From Methylocystis iwaonis (lineage in GTDB: Bacteria; Pseudomonadota; Alphaproteobacteria; Rhizobiales; Beijerinckiaceae), in contig NZ_AP027142.1 of NCBI RefSeq assembly GCF_027925385.1, positions 1,098,001 to 1,162,000 on the forward strand: a DNA stretch of 64,000 nt. Reading direction: 5' to 3'. Every line of letters starts with the position of its first letter. Position 1 is the first letter of the stretch. Of this stretch, positions 27,520 to 36,239 are shown piece after piece. The translations under genes and the position numbers were made by a program. The notes under the pieces are model-generated. The model did no database searches, was not told the DNA's origin, and saw only the letters and a list, made by a program, of their open reading frames with translations.

Positions 27520-28830
27520 CTACTCGATCTGCGACCCATTGGCCGAGAGCACCGCCGCCGCGAGATAGAGCGAACCGGCGATCAGCACGCGCGGCGGCTG
27601 ATCGAAGTGGTGCGAGGCGAGGATTTGCAGCGCTTCCTCGGCATTATTGGCGTGCGCCGCCACAGGAATGCCTTCGGCCCTGGCGAGCGCCGCGACTTCC
27701 TCGGGCGGCCAGCTTTTGTGCTCGCCCTCCACCGGCACGGCGACCATCTCGCGCGCAAGGCCCGCGAAATGGCGCAGCAAGGCGCGGACGTCCTTGGTGG
27801 TCTGCGCGCCGCAGATCAGCGCCAGCGGGCGAGGCGCGCGGTCGTGGAACTCGGCCATCGCTTCGGCCAGCACGCGGCCGCCGTCGTCATTGTGGCCGCC
27901 GTCCAGCCAGACTTCCGCATTGGCGGGCGCGAGATCGACGATATGGCCGCGCACCAACCGTTGGAGCCGCGCCGGCCATTCGGCGCGGGTGAGGCCGGCC
28001 TCGATGGCGGCGGTCGGCAGATCAGGCGCGACGGCGCGCAGCGCGGCGATGGCGTTGGCGGCGTTCTGATGCTGGTGGCGCCCGGGGAGGCGGGGCAGGG
28101 GCAGATCGAGCAGCCCGCGTTCATCCTCGAAGACGAGCCTGCCATTTTCCTCGCGGACGTAGAAATCCTGTCCGGCGACACAGAGCGGGGCGCCGACGCG
28201 GCGGGCTTCGCGCTCCAGCACCCTCTCGGCCCCCTCCGGCTGGAAGCCGATGATGGCGGGGGCGCCGCGCTTGAAAATGCCGGCCTTCTCATAGGCGATC
28301 TTTTCGACGCTATCGCCGAGGAACTCCATGTGGTCGAGCGAGACGGAAGTGACGATCGCGGCCTTGGGGCTTTTGATGACGTTGGTCGCGTCGTAGCGCC
28401 CGCCAAGCCCGGTTTCGAGCAGCAGCCAGTCGGCGGGGTTGTCCGCGAAGAGCGAGAAGGCCGCCGCCGTTGTCACCTCGAAGAAGGTGATGGGCTGGCC
28501 GCCGTTGACCTCCTCGCAGCGCTCCAGAATGGCGTTGAGGCGCGCGTCGTCGACAAGCTTGCCGCCGCCTTCTGCGCCGAGCCGGATGCGCTCATTGAAG
28601 CGGATCAGATGCGGCGAGGTATAGACATGCACGCGCTGCCCGGCGGCCTCCAGCATGGCGCGCAGAAAGGCAATGGTCGAGCCCTTGCCGTTGGTGCCGG
28701 CGACATGGATCGTCGGCGGCAGGCGCAGGTCGGGACGGCCGAGCGCCTCCAGCAGGCGCTCGGTGCGGCCGAGCGACAGGTCGATTTTCTTCGGGTGGAG
28801 TGTGAGCAGCCGCGACAGGATCGCGTCCAT
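27520..28830 (-). CDS. folC: Bifunctional dihydrofolate synthase / folylpolyglutamate synthase
   Basis: FolC adds glutamate to dihydropteroate and extends the polyglutamate tail. The 436-residue protein has the Mur-ligase-type ATP loop HVAGTNGKGSTIAFL (residue about 45), YTSPHLIRFNERIRL, TFFEVTTAAAFSLF, LLETGLGGRYDATN, TSVSLDHMEFLG with the catalytic region, and a C-terminal AEVWLDGGHNDDGGRVLAEAM. It follows accD by 21 bp, a conserved alphaproteobacterial order (trpA-accD-folC). Confidence 0.95.
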   Translation of the reverse strand: MDAILSRLLTLHPKKIDLSLGRTERLLEALGRPDLRLPPTIHVAGTNGKGSTIAFLRAMLEAAGQRVHVYTSPHLIRFNERIRLGAEGGGKLVDDARLNAILERCEEVNGGQPITFFEVTTAAAFSLFADNPADWLLLETGLGGRYDATNVIKSPKAAIVTSVSLDHMEFLGDSVEKIAYEKAGIFKRGAPAIIGFQPEGAERVLEREARRVGAPLCVAGQDFYVREENGRLVFEDERGLLDLPLPRLPGRHQHQNAANAIAALRAVAPDLPTAAIEAGLTRAEWPARLQRLVRGHIVDLAPANAEVWLDGGHNDDGGRVLAEAMAEFHDRAPRPLALICGAQTTKDVRALLRHFAGLAREMVAVPVEGEHKSWPPEEVAALARAEGIPVAAHANNAEEALQILASHHFDQPPRVLIAGSLYLAAAVLSANGSQIE

Positions 28831-28851
28831 TGCCGTCGCGCCTTTCGTAAA

Positions 28852-29715
28852 TCAGGCGGCCCGGCGGGGCGGCGTCTTGGTGAGAAGGCCGCACAGGCGC
28901 CCGAGCGTCTCGCGCATCTCCTGGCGCGCCACCACCATGTCGACCATGCCGTGATCGCGCAAATATTCGGCGCGCTGGAAGCCTTCGGGGAGCTTCTCGC
29001 GGATGGTCTGCTCGATGACGCGGGCGCCGGCGAAGCCGATGATGGCGCCGGGCTCGGCGATCTGCACGTCGCCGAGCATGGCGTAGGAGGCGGTGACGCC
29101 GCCCGTCGTCGGATTGGTGAGCACGACGATATAGGGCAGGCGCGCGTCGCGCAGGCGCTGCACGGCGATGGTCGTGCGCGGCATCTGCATCAGCGAGAAC
29201 ATGCCTTCCTGCATGCGGGCGCCGCCGGAGGCGGTGAAGATGATGAAAGGCGTGCGCTTGGCGAGCGCATGCTCGATGCCCGCGACGATCGCCTCGCCGG
29301 CGGCCATGCCGAGCGAGCCGCCGAGGAAGTCGAAATCCTGCACGGCGGCGGTGACCTGCGATCCGTTGAGCTTGCCGGTCGCGAGCGTCACGGCGTCCGG
29401 CGCGCCGGTCTTGACGCGATATTCCTTCAGCTTGTCGACATAGCGCTTGATGTCGCGAAACTTTAAGGGGTCAATCGGCGCTTCCGGAGTCGGCAGCAGC
29501 TCCAATTCGCCATTGTCGAAGAGGTTGGTCAAGCGCACGTCGACCGGGCAGCGCATGTGATAGCCCGAACTCGGCACGACATAGAGATTGGCCTCGATGT
29601 CCTTATGGAAGACGAGCTGGCCGCTCTCGGGGCATTTGACCCAAAGATTTTCCGGCGCCTCGCGTTTGATGAGGGCTTTGATCTTCGGCGGAACGACGTT
29701 GGAATACCAGTTCAT
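28852..29715 (-). CDS. accD: Acetyl-CoA carboxylase carboxyltransferase subunit beta
   Basis: AccD with AccA transfers carboxyl from biotin to acetyl-CoA. The 287-residue protein has [34 protein letters not shown]. The zinc ribbon is reduced: only Cys in KCPESG and RCP remain clearly, as in many alphaproteobacterial AccD. Later come [52 protein letters not shown] and [20 protein letters not shown] 29715 has AGAGG 8 nt upstream and overlaps the trpA stop by 4 bp; a TTG two codons earlier is less likely. Confidence 0.94.
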   Translation of the reverse strand: MNWYSNVVPPKIKALIKREAPENLWVKCPESGQLVFHKDIEANLYVVPSSGYHMRCPVDVRLTNLFDNGELELLPTPEAPIDPLKFRDIKRYVDKLKEYRVKTGAPDAVTLATGKLNGSQVTAAVQDFDFLGGSLGMAAGEAIVAGIEHALAKRTPFIIFTASGGARMQEGMFSLMQMPRTTIAVQRLRDARLPYIVVLTNPTTGGVTASYAMLGDVQIAEPGAIIGFAGARVIEQTIREKLPEGFQRAEYLRDHGMVDMVVARQEMRETLGRLCGLLTKTPPRRAA

Positions 29716-30602
29716 GCCCAAAGCCTCTTGAGCCAGGAAAATACGCCGCCGTTTTTGGCCGGGGCCCCGCCGGCCGGCGCCCGCGCGCTCCGCACGCCGG
29801 CCGCGATGCTCACGACGAGCGAGGTTACGGCCTCGACGCTCTTTTCAGTCGCCTTGCCGCCCTCGTCCAGCGACTCCTTCAACGCGTCGACCAGCGCCGA
29901 GCCAACCACGACGCCGTCCGCATAGCGGGCGATCTCGGCGGCGTTTTGAGTGTTTTTGACGCCGAAGCCCACCGCGATCGGCAGCTTCGTATGTCCCTTG
30001 ATCCGTTTCACGGCCTCGCTCACGCCGGCGTAATCCGCGAGCGCCGCGCCGGTGATGCCGGTCAGCGACACATAATAGACGAAGCCTGAGGTGTTTGCGA
30101 GCACCTTGGGCAAGCGCTTGTCGTCGGTCGTGGGGGTGGCGAGGCGGATAAAGTTCAGCCCCGCGTTGCGCGCCGGGATGCACAGCTCGGCGTCTTCCTC
30201 CGGGGGCAGATCGACGACGATCAGGCCGTCCACGCCTGCCGCCTTGGCGTCGGCGAGGAATTTATCGACGCCATAGACATAGATCGGATTGTAATAGCCC
30301 ATCAGCACGATGGGGGTGGCGTTGTCCCCGGCGCGGAAATCCTTGACGAGCTGCAGCGTCCCTTTCACGGTCATGCCGGCCTTGAGCGCCCTGAGCCCCG
30401 CGGCCTGGATCGCCGGGCCGTCGGCCATGGGGTCGGTGAAGGGCATGCCCAGCTCGATGACGTCGGCGCCGGCGGCGGGCAGCGCCTTGAGGATGTCGAG
30501 CGAGGTCACGGGGCCAGGGTCGCCCGCCATCACGAAAGTCACGAGAGCGGCGCGCCCTTCGGATTTCAGGGCGGCGAAACGGTCGTCGATACGGGTGGAC
30601 AT
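29712..30602 (-). CDS. trpA: Tryptophan synthase alpha subunit
   Basis: TrpA cleaves indole-3-glycerol phosphate to indole. The 296-residue protein carries [33 protein letters not shown] with catalytic Glu, [21 protein letters not shown] with catalytic Asp, [15 protein letters not shown], and [27 protein letters not shown]. The C-terminal tail ([17 protein letters not shown]) is low complexity. trpF and trpB, which often precede it, are not upstream here; 700 bp of repeats separate it from kup. Confidence 0.95.
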   Translation of the reverse strand: MSTRIDDRFAALKSEGRAALVTFVMAGDPGPVTSLDILKALPAAGADVIELGMPFTDPMADGPAIQAAGLRALKAGMTVKGTLQLVKDFRAGDNATPIVLMGYYNPIYVYGVDKFLADAKAAGVDGLIVVDLPPEEDAELCIPARNAGLNFIRLATPTTDDKRLPKVLANTSGFVYYVSLTGITGAALADYAGVSEAVKRIKGHTKLPIAVGFGVKNTQNAAEIARYADGVVVGSALVDALKESLDEGGKATEKSVEAVTSLVVSIAAGVRSARAPAGGAPAKNGGVFSWLKRLWA

Positions 30603-30621
30603 ATTGGCGGCGATCTCTCGG

Positions 30622-30735
30622 TTCCCCCCTTCTCCTGAGGGAGAAGGCGCCGCGCGGAGGCGCGGCCGATGCGGGCTCTCACCGGCCCCCGCTCACGCTG
30701 GGGCCACTCTCTCCCGCAAGCGGGAGAGGAGAGAG
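30622..30735. repeat. Intergenic palindromic repeat, family C, upstream of trpA
   Basis: CCCTTCTCCTGAGGGAGAAGG and CTCTCTCCCGCAAGCGGGAGAGG hairpins flank a GGGCTCTCACCGGCCCC core, as in the copy at 27340-27454. It lies 20 bp upstream of the trpA start and may affect its mRNA leader. Confidence 0.8.
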
Positions 30736-30845
30736 CGTGGGTGCTGATTATTCCGTGGCCAGCGTTCCGTCCACCCTCTTTATGAATCCGGGTGGGCGGC
30801 GCGATACGCATTGGCGCGCTTTGGGGCGCGCGTGACGCGTGCGGA

Positions 30846-30968
30846 TCAGAGAAAACCGCGCGTCGGGGGCGGGCTCGTGTCTCGGTCGGAGAGGAAATCC
30901 GCCGGCGCTTCGGTTTCCGCCGCGAGCGCAAAGAAGTCGTCCCAATTAGCCGGGCGTTTCAAAGGCAT
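30846..30968 (-). pseudogene. Possible remnant of a MazE/VapB-type antitoxin C-terminus
   Basis: A 40-codon frame, MPLKRPANWDDFFALAAE onward with APADFLSDRE, resembles the C-terminal toxin-binding tail of AbrB/MazE/VapB antitoxins (a W-D-x-F-F then D-F-L pattern). The frame continues upstream of the ATG to a stop near 31050 without the DNA-binding SpoVT/AbrB part. No toxin gene follows. It is therefore either a degenerate remnant or a chance small frame. Confidence 0.35.
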
Positions 30969-31101
30969 GGCGTCGCCTGCCTCTTCGTTCCGGCGGACGA
31001 AGGCTTCCTCCCTCTCCGGGAAGTGTCTGGCTTTCGTGGTCAGGGCGCCTCTCCGTTCGTCTCATACCATTTCCGTGTGAACAGCTCGGATCGGGCGCGT
31101 G

Positions 31102-31295
31102 TCATTCCCGGCGGGCTGGAAGCCTGGTTTTGCCCAGCGCCCGTCATTGCGAGCGAAGCGAAGCAATCCAGGGCGGCGATGCGGCCCTGGATCGCTTCGT
31201 CGGCTCCGCCGCCTCGCAATGACGGCGGTGTTTCCCCGTGTGTCCAAACGGCGCGAGCGTCGGGATGACGCCGAACCACTCCAGCGGATCTCGTC
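31102..31295. repeat. Composite intergenic repeat: family D nested in family A
   Basis: A truncated family A arm (TCATTCCCGGCGGGCTGGAA) is followed by a complete family D palindrome at 31143-31224 (GTCATTGCGAGCGAAGCGAAG to CTCGCAATGACG), then a linker with TGTGTCCAAACGG and a closing family A arm GCGAGCGTCGGGATGACG plus its GCGGATCTC tail. The same composite occurs at 60347-60567. Confidence 0.8.
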
Positions 31296-33218
31296 TCAGA
31301 TCGTCACCTGCGCCCCAAGCTCCACCACGCGATCCGACGGGATCGAGAAGAAGTTTGTGGCGTTCGCCGATTGCTTGGTGAGCGCGACATAGAGCTTGTC
31401 CTGCCAGGGCGGCATCTCAGAGGACGGGCTTTCTTTGATTGTCCGCCGGCCGAGGAAGAAGCTCGTGGTCATGATGTCATATTTGTAGCCGGCCTTGCGC
31501 ATCAGGGCGAGCGCCGCGGGCACGCGCGGGCTTTCCATGAAGCCGAAATGCAGTATGGCCAGGTCGAAATCGTTCGAGATTTTCGTTAGCTCGAAGCGCT
31601 TGTGCGGCGGCACGCGCGGGCAGTTTTCCGTGCGCACGCACAGGATCAGCACGCGCTCGTGCAGCACTTTGTTGTGCTTGATATTGTGCATGAGCGCGGT
31701 CGGCGCGACATTGGGGTCGTTGGTAAGGAAGATCGCCGTGCCCGGCGCGCGCATCGGCTTCGATTTCTCGAGCATCGGGATAAGCTCGGTCAGCGGAATC
31801 GAGTCGCGGTGAGTCTTTTCGGTGAGCAGCCGCGTGCCGCGCACCCATGTCCACATCACGATCATCGAACAGGCGCCGAGCGCCAGAGGCACCCAACCGC
31901 CCTCGACGATCTTGAGGAGATTGGCGGCGAGGAAGGCGAGATCGACGGTGAGAAAGGAGGCGATCGCGCCGACGCTCAACCACAGCGGCCATTTCCACTC
32001 GCGCCAGACGACGATGAAGGCGAGGCTGGTCGTCACCACCATCGTGCCCGTGACCGCAATGCCATAGGCCGAGGCGAGCGCCGAGGAGCTGCGGAAGACG
32101 ATGACGAGCAGCAGCACGCCCAGCAGCAACAGCCGGTTGACGCGCCCGATATAGATCTGCCCCTCCTGCGCTTCCGAGGTGTGGGTGATTTCGAGGCGCG
32201 GCAGCAGGCCGAGCTGGATCGCCTGACGCACGATCGAAAATGCGCCGGTGATCACCGCCTGGCTGGCGATGATGGTCGCGACCGTCGAGAGCAGAACGAG
32301 CGGCAGCAGCGCCCAATCGGGCGCGAGCAGGAAGAAGGGATTACTGACCGCTTCCGGATTCGACAGAATGAGCGCGCCCTGGCCGAGATAGTTCAGCAGC
32401 AGCGCCGGCAGCACGAAGCCGAGCCAGGCGGCCTGAATGGGAAAGCGCCCGAAATGGCCCATATCGGCATAGAGCGCCTCGGCGCCGGTCACGCCCAGAA
32501 ACACCGAGCCGAGGATCGCGAAGCCGAGCCAGCCATGGTTGAGCAGGAAGCTCACGCCGCTGCGCGGATCGAAGGCCCAAAGCACCTGCGGCGCGTCGCC
32601 GATATGCATGGCGCCCAGCGCGCCAATGGCGGCGAAAAAGACGACCATGATCGGGCCGAAGAGCGTCGCGACGCGCGCCGTGCCATGGCTCTGCACCCAG
32701 AACAGGGTGATGAGGATGAACAGCGTAATCGGCAGCACATAATCGCTGAAGCGATGGGTGACGAGCTCGAGACCCTCGACCGCCGACAGAACCGAGATGG
32801 CCGGGGTGATGATGGCGTCGCCCGAGAAGAGCGCCGCGCCGGCGACGCCTAATAGGAAGATCGCGAGCGAACGCCCGCCGACGGAGGATTCGGCGAGCGC
32901 CATCAGCGACAGCGTGCCGCCTTCGCCGCGGTTGTCGGCGCGCATCAGGAAGAGGACGTATTTCAGCGTGACCGTGAAGACGAGCGCGAGAATGAGGAGC
33001 GAGATCGCGCCGATCACCGCCTCCTGGGTCAACGCGTCGGCCTTCACGCTATGCGAGAGCGACTCGCGCAAGGCGTAGAGCGGGCTCGTTCCGATGTCGC
33101 CGTAAACGACGCCGATGGAGCCCAGGATCAGCGCGGCGGTCGATTGTTTCGCGTGCTCGGCGCCTTCTGCGCCGGCGGACTCGGATGCGCCCGCGCCGAT
33201 CTGCATATGCTTGGTCAT
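31296..33218 (-). CDS. kup: Kup family low-affinity potassium transporter (copy 1)
   Basis: This 640-residue inner-membrane protein imports potassium, probably by proton symport. Conserved Kup segments are present: GSIGVVYGDIGTSPLYALRE near the N-terminus, VFLMRADNRGEGGTLSLMALAE, ALFSGDAIITPAISVLSAVEG, FGRFPIQAAWLGFVLPALLLNYLGQGA, and a hydrophilic C-terminal domain (FFLGRRTIKESPSSEMPPWQDKL). Twelve membrane segments are expected. It is 25 bp downstream of a second, closely similar kup gene, so the two arose by tandem duplication and are probably co-transcribed. Confidence 0.95.
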   Translation of the reverse strand: MTKHMQIGAGASESAGAEGAEHAKQSTAALILGSIGVVYGDIGTSPLYALRESLSHSVKADALTQEAVIGAISLLILALVFTVTLKYVLFLMRADNRGEGGTLSLMALAESSVGGRSLAIFLLGVAGAALFSGDAIITPAISVLSAVEGLELVTHRFSDYVLPITLFILITLFWVQSHGTARVATLFGPIMVVFFAAIGALGAMHIGDAPQVLWAFDPRSGVSFLLNHGWLGFAILGSVFLGVTGAEALYADMGHFGRFPIQAAWLGFVLPALLLNYLGQGALILSNPEAVSNPFFLLAPDWALLPLVLLSTVATIIASQAVITGAFSIVRQAIQLGLLPRLEITHTSEAQEGQIYIGRVNRLLLLGVLLLVIVFRSSSALASAYGIAVTGTMVVTTSLAFIVVWREWKWPLWLSVGAIASFLTVDLAFLAANLLKIVEGGWVPLALGACSMIVMWTWVRGTRLLTEKTHRDSIPLTELIPMLEKSKPMRAPGTAIFLTNDPNVAPTALMHNIKHNKVLHERVLILCVRTENCPRVPPHKRFELTKISNDFDLAILHFGFMESPRVPAALALMRKAGYKYDIMTTSFFLGRRTIKESPSSEMPPWQDKLYVALTKQSANATNFFSIPSDRVVELGAQVTI

Positions 33219-33243
33219 TTACCGTCTCCGATAAAAAAGCGGA

Positions 33244-35199
33244 TCAGATGGTTAATTGCGCGCCGAGCTCCACGACCCGGTCGGACGGAATGGAGAAGAA
33301 GTCCGTGGCGTTCGCGGACTGTTTTGTCAAAGTGACGTAAAGCTTGTCTTGCCAGGCCGGCATTTCGGAGGCGGGGCTTTCCTTGATCGTGCGTCGGCCA
33401 AGGAAGAAGCTCGTCGTCATGATGTCATATTTGAAACCCGCCTTGCGCATGGCGGCGAGCGCCGCGGGGACGCGCGGGCTTTCCATGAAGCCGAAATGCA
33501 GGATCGCTTTGGAGAAGTCTTCCGAGAGGCTCGTCAGCTCGTAGCGTTTTTCGGGCGCAACGCGCGGGCGGTTTTCGGTCTTGACGGAAATGATCAGCAC
33601 GCGCTCGTGCAGCACTTTGTTGTGCTTCAGATTATGCAGAAGCGCAGCCGGCGCGACATTGGGGTCGCTCGTCAGAAAGACCGCCATGCCGGGAACGCGC
33701 GTGGGCTTAGACTTCTGCATCATGGAGACGAGATCCATGATGGGAATGGAGTCGCGGCTCGTTTTCTCGGCGAGGAGGCGCGTGCCGCGCACCCAGGTCC
33801 ACATCACGATCATGGCGCAGGCGGCGAGGGCGAGCGGCGCCCAGCCGCCTTCGGCGACCTTCAGAAGATTGGCGGCGAGGAAGGTCAGATCAACCGTGAG
33901 GAAGGCGGCGACGACGAGACCCGCAAGCCAGACCGGCCAGCCCCATTTTTTCCACACCACGACGAAAGCGAGGGCGGTGGTGACGACCATCGTGCCCGTC
34001 ACCGCGATGCCGTAAGCGGAAGCAAGCGCCGAGGAGCCGCGAAACGCTACGACCAGCAGCAGCACGCCGACCAGAAGCAGGCGGTTCACCTTGCCGATAT
34101 AAATCTGCCCTTCCTGCGTCGCGGAGGTATGGGTGATCTCGAGACGCGGCAGCAAGCCGAGCTGCACAGCTTGCCGCGAAATCGAAAATGCGCCGGTGAT
34201 GACGGCCTGGCTTGCGATGACAGTCGCGACGGTCGAGAGGATGACGAGCGGCAATACTCCCCATTCCGGCGCCAGAAGGAAGAAGGGATTGCCGATCGCC
34301 TCGGGCCGCGACAGGATCAGCGCGCCTTGGCCGAGATAATTAAGCAGCAGAGCCGGCAGGATGAAAGTGAGCCAGGCCACGCGGATCGGCCGGCGCCCGA
34401 AGTGCCCCATGTCGGCGTAAAGCGCCTCGGCGCCGGTGACGCCCAGAAAAACCGAGCCGAGCACGGTAAAGCCGAGCCAGCCGTGCTTTGCAAAGAAGGC
34501 GACGCCGAGTGCGGGATTGAAGGCGTTCAGCACCTGCGGCGCGTCTTGAATATGGGTCGCCCCCAGCGCGCCGATGGTCACGAAGAAAATCATCATCACC
34601 GGGCCGAAAAGCGCCGCGACCCGCGCCGTGCCGTGGCTCTGCGCCCAGAACAAAGTCACCAGGATGAAGACGGTCGCGGGGATCACAAAATCGCTGAAGC
34701 GATGGGTGACAAGCTCCAGTCCCTCGATCGCAGACATCACGGAAATCGCCGGCGTGATAATCGCGTCGCCGGAAAAGAGAGCCGCGCCGGCCACGCCCAG
34801 AAGAAACACGAAAAGCGACTTTCCACCGATCGACGATTCCGCCAGCGCCATGAGCGAGAGCGTGCCGCCTTCGCCGCGGTTGTCCGCCCGCATCAGAAAG
34901 ACGACGTATTTGATGGTGACCGTGAAGATCAGCGCGAAAATCAACAGCGAGAGGGCGCCGATGACGGCTTCTTCGGTTAAGAGGTCGGCCTGCACGACAT
35001 GCGCGAGCGACTCGCGCAAGGCATAAAGCGGGCTGGTGCCGATGTCGCCGTAAACGACGCCGATCGAGCCGAGGATAAGGCCGATGAGCCCGCCTCGGGG
35101 CTGTTCATGCGCGTAATCCGCCGGGGCCTCTTTCGGCGCGCCGGGAGGCTGTTGGGTCGGCGGGGCCGTTCGTATTTCCGCGCCCGATTGTTGCGTCAT
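33244..35199 (-). CDS. kup: Kup family low-affinity potassium transporter (copy 2)
   Basis: The 651-residue paralogue has the same conserved stretches (GSIGVVYGDIGTSPLYALRE, ADNRGEGGTLSLMALAESS, SGDAIITPAISVMSAIEG) and the same C-terminus, SIPSDRVVELGAQLTI. It differs mainly in the Pro/Ala-rich N-terminal tail (residues 1-35) and in scattered membrane positions. It is the promoter-proximal gene of the pair and divergent from dienelactone hydrolase. Keeping two copies may allow expression at different pH or K+ levels (inference). Confidence 0.95.
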   Translation of the reverse strand: MTQQSGAEIRTAPPTQQPPGAPKEAPADYAHEQPRGGLIGLILGSIGVVYGDIGTSPLYALRESLAHVVQADLLTEEAVIGALSLLIFALIFTVTIKYVVFLMRADNRGEGGTLSLMALAESSIGGKSLFVFLLGVAGAALFSGDAIITPAISVMSAIEGLELVTHRFSDFVIPATVFILVTLFWAQSHGTARVAALFGPVMMIFFVTIGALGATHIQDAPQVLNAFNPALGVAFFAKHGWLGFTVLGSVFLGVTGAEALYADMGHFGRRPIRVAWLTFILPALLLNYLGQGALILSRPEAIGNPFFLLAPEWGVLPLVILSTVATVIASQAVITGAFSISRQAVQLGLLPRLEITHTSATQEGQIYIGKVNRLLLVGVLLLVVAFRGSSALASAYGIAVTGTMVVTTALAFVVVWKKWGWPVWLAGLVVAAFLTVDLTFLAANLLKVAEGGWAPLALAACAMIVMWTWVRGTRLLAEKTSRDSIPIMDLVSMMQKSKPTRVPGMAVFLTSDPNVAPAALLHNLKHNKVLHERVLIISVKTENRPRVAPEKRYELTSLSEDFSKAILHFGFMESPRVPAALAAMRKAGFKYDIMTTSFFLGRRTIKESPASEMPAWQDKLYVTLTKQSANATDFFSIPSDRVVELGAQLTI

Positions 35200-35442
35200 G
35201 AAACGTCCCTTCGGGAAAGCGGATATAGCGCGCAGCGCGCCGCGCCGGGAGTGGCTCGACCACGAGCTTCAAACAAACGCAACCTCGGCCCTCTCAGCGC
35301 GAGAGGTCTCTCCCTCCCGCGAAGGGCGCCGCGATATACGCCCTTTTGTGGTCGAAGAGAAGGCTTAGTTTTGCGCTGCGAAAACCCCCTTGCGGGGGGA
35401 GGCGCCGGCGCGCAATTTGATGTGGACAAAAGAGGATCGTCG

Positions 35443-36234
35443 ATGAAAGACAAGCATGGCCCGGGCTTCGCCGCCGCCGCCGGATCGGTGTCCGCCCACA
35501 CGATCCATACGGATTCCGCGGGTCTGGAGACCGGCCTCACGACGCTTCCCGGCGGCGCCCCCGCTTATTTCGCGAGGCCCCAGGTCGGCGAAAGCCTGCC
35601 GGTTGTTCTCGTCGCCGAGGAGATATTCGGCCTGCACGAGCATATTCGCGACGTCGCGCGCCGCCTCGCCAAGCTCGGCTTTTTTGCCATCGCGCCGGAC
35701 TACCTCGCCCGCTATGGCGACCCGATGGCGGCGCCTGACATCGACGCGCTTCGCGCGATCGCCGCCAAGGTTCCCGACACTGAAGCGATGGCGATCTTCG
35801 ACGAAGCGCTGGCTTTCGCCACGGGCAAGGGCGCCGATGCGGCGCGCGCCGCCGTCATAGGCTTTTGCTGGGGCGGGCGCATCGCCTGGCTCTACGCCGC
35901 GCATAATCGGGCGCTTTCGGCTTGCGTTCCCTGGTACGGGCGCCTCGATGGATCGCATACCGCCGTGCAGCCGCGCTGGCCGATCGATATTGCCGGCGAG
36001 ATCGATGTTCCGACGCTCGGGCTTTATGGCGGCGACGATCCGTCCATCCCGCGCGACGTCATCGCGCAAATGCAGGACAGGCTCGCAGCGGCCGGCGCGC
36101 CCGCGGAGATTATCGTCTACGACGACGCGCCGCATGGCTTTTTTGCCGACTATCGGCCGAGCTATCGCGAGAGGGAAGCGCATGACGCCTGGGGGCGCAT
36201 GCGCGCCTTTTTGCGGGCGCAGGGCGTCGGCTAG
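35443..36234 (+). CDS. Dienelactone hydrolase family protein
   Basis: This 263-residue alpha/beta hydrolase has VVLVAEEIFGLHEHIRDVARRLAKLGFFAIAPDYLARYGDP, the cysteine nucleophile elbow IGFCWGGRIAWLYAA, a later Asp in LYGGDDPSIPRD and the catalytic His in YDDAPHGFFADYRPSY. The Cys-Asp-His triad is that of dienelactone hydrolases. The start at 35443 has AGAGGATC upstream; the frame is open for 440 bp further but overlaps the divergent kup gene. The N-terminal HTIHTDSAGLETGLTTLPGG may be extra. The physiological ester is unknown. Confidence 0.9.
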   Translation: MKDKHGPGFAAAAGSVSAHTIHTDSAGLETGLTTLPGGAPAYFARPQVGESLPVVLVAEEIFGLHEHIRDVARRLAKLGFFAIAPDYLARYGDPMAAPDIDALRAIAAKVPDTEAMAIFDEALAFATGKGADAARAAVIGFCWGGRIAWLYAAHNRALSACVPWYGRLDGSHTAVQPRWPIDIAGEIDVPTLGLYGGDDPSIPRDVIAQMQDRLAAAGAPAEIIVYDDAPHGFFADYRPSYREREAHDAWGRMRAFLRAQGVG

Positions 36235-36239
36235 CTGAC

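Larger units (their letters stand above)
30603..31295. other. 693-bp gene-poor region with repeats and a possible antitoxin remnant
   Basis: The stretch between trpA and the first kup gene holds a family C repeat (30622-30735), a 40-codon antitoxin-like remnant (30846-30968) and a composite A/D repeat (31102-31295). No intact gene was seen; longer open frames here read through repeat DNA or have implausible composition. Confidence 0.6.

Noticed and set aside
27376..29466. A 696-codon open frame on the plus strand
   Set aside because: It is antisense to folC and accD, which have complete family motifs; the frame is rich in Arg, Gly and Ala and has no domain.
31602..34980. Long plus-strand open frames opposite the kup genes
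   Set aside because: Composition is hydrophilic and repetitive (Arg/Asp/Glu/His), as expected for the complement of membrane-protein genes.
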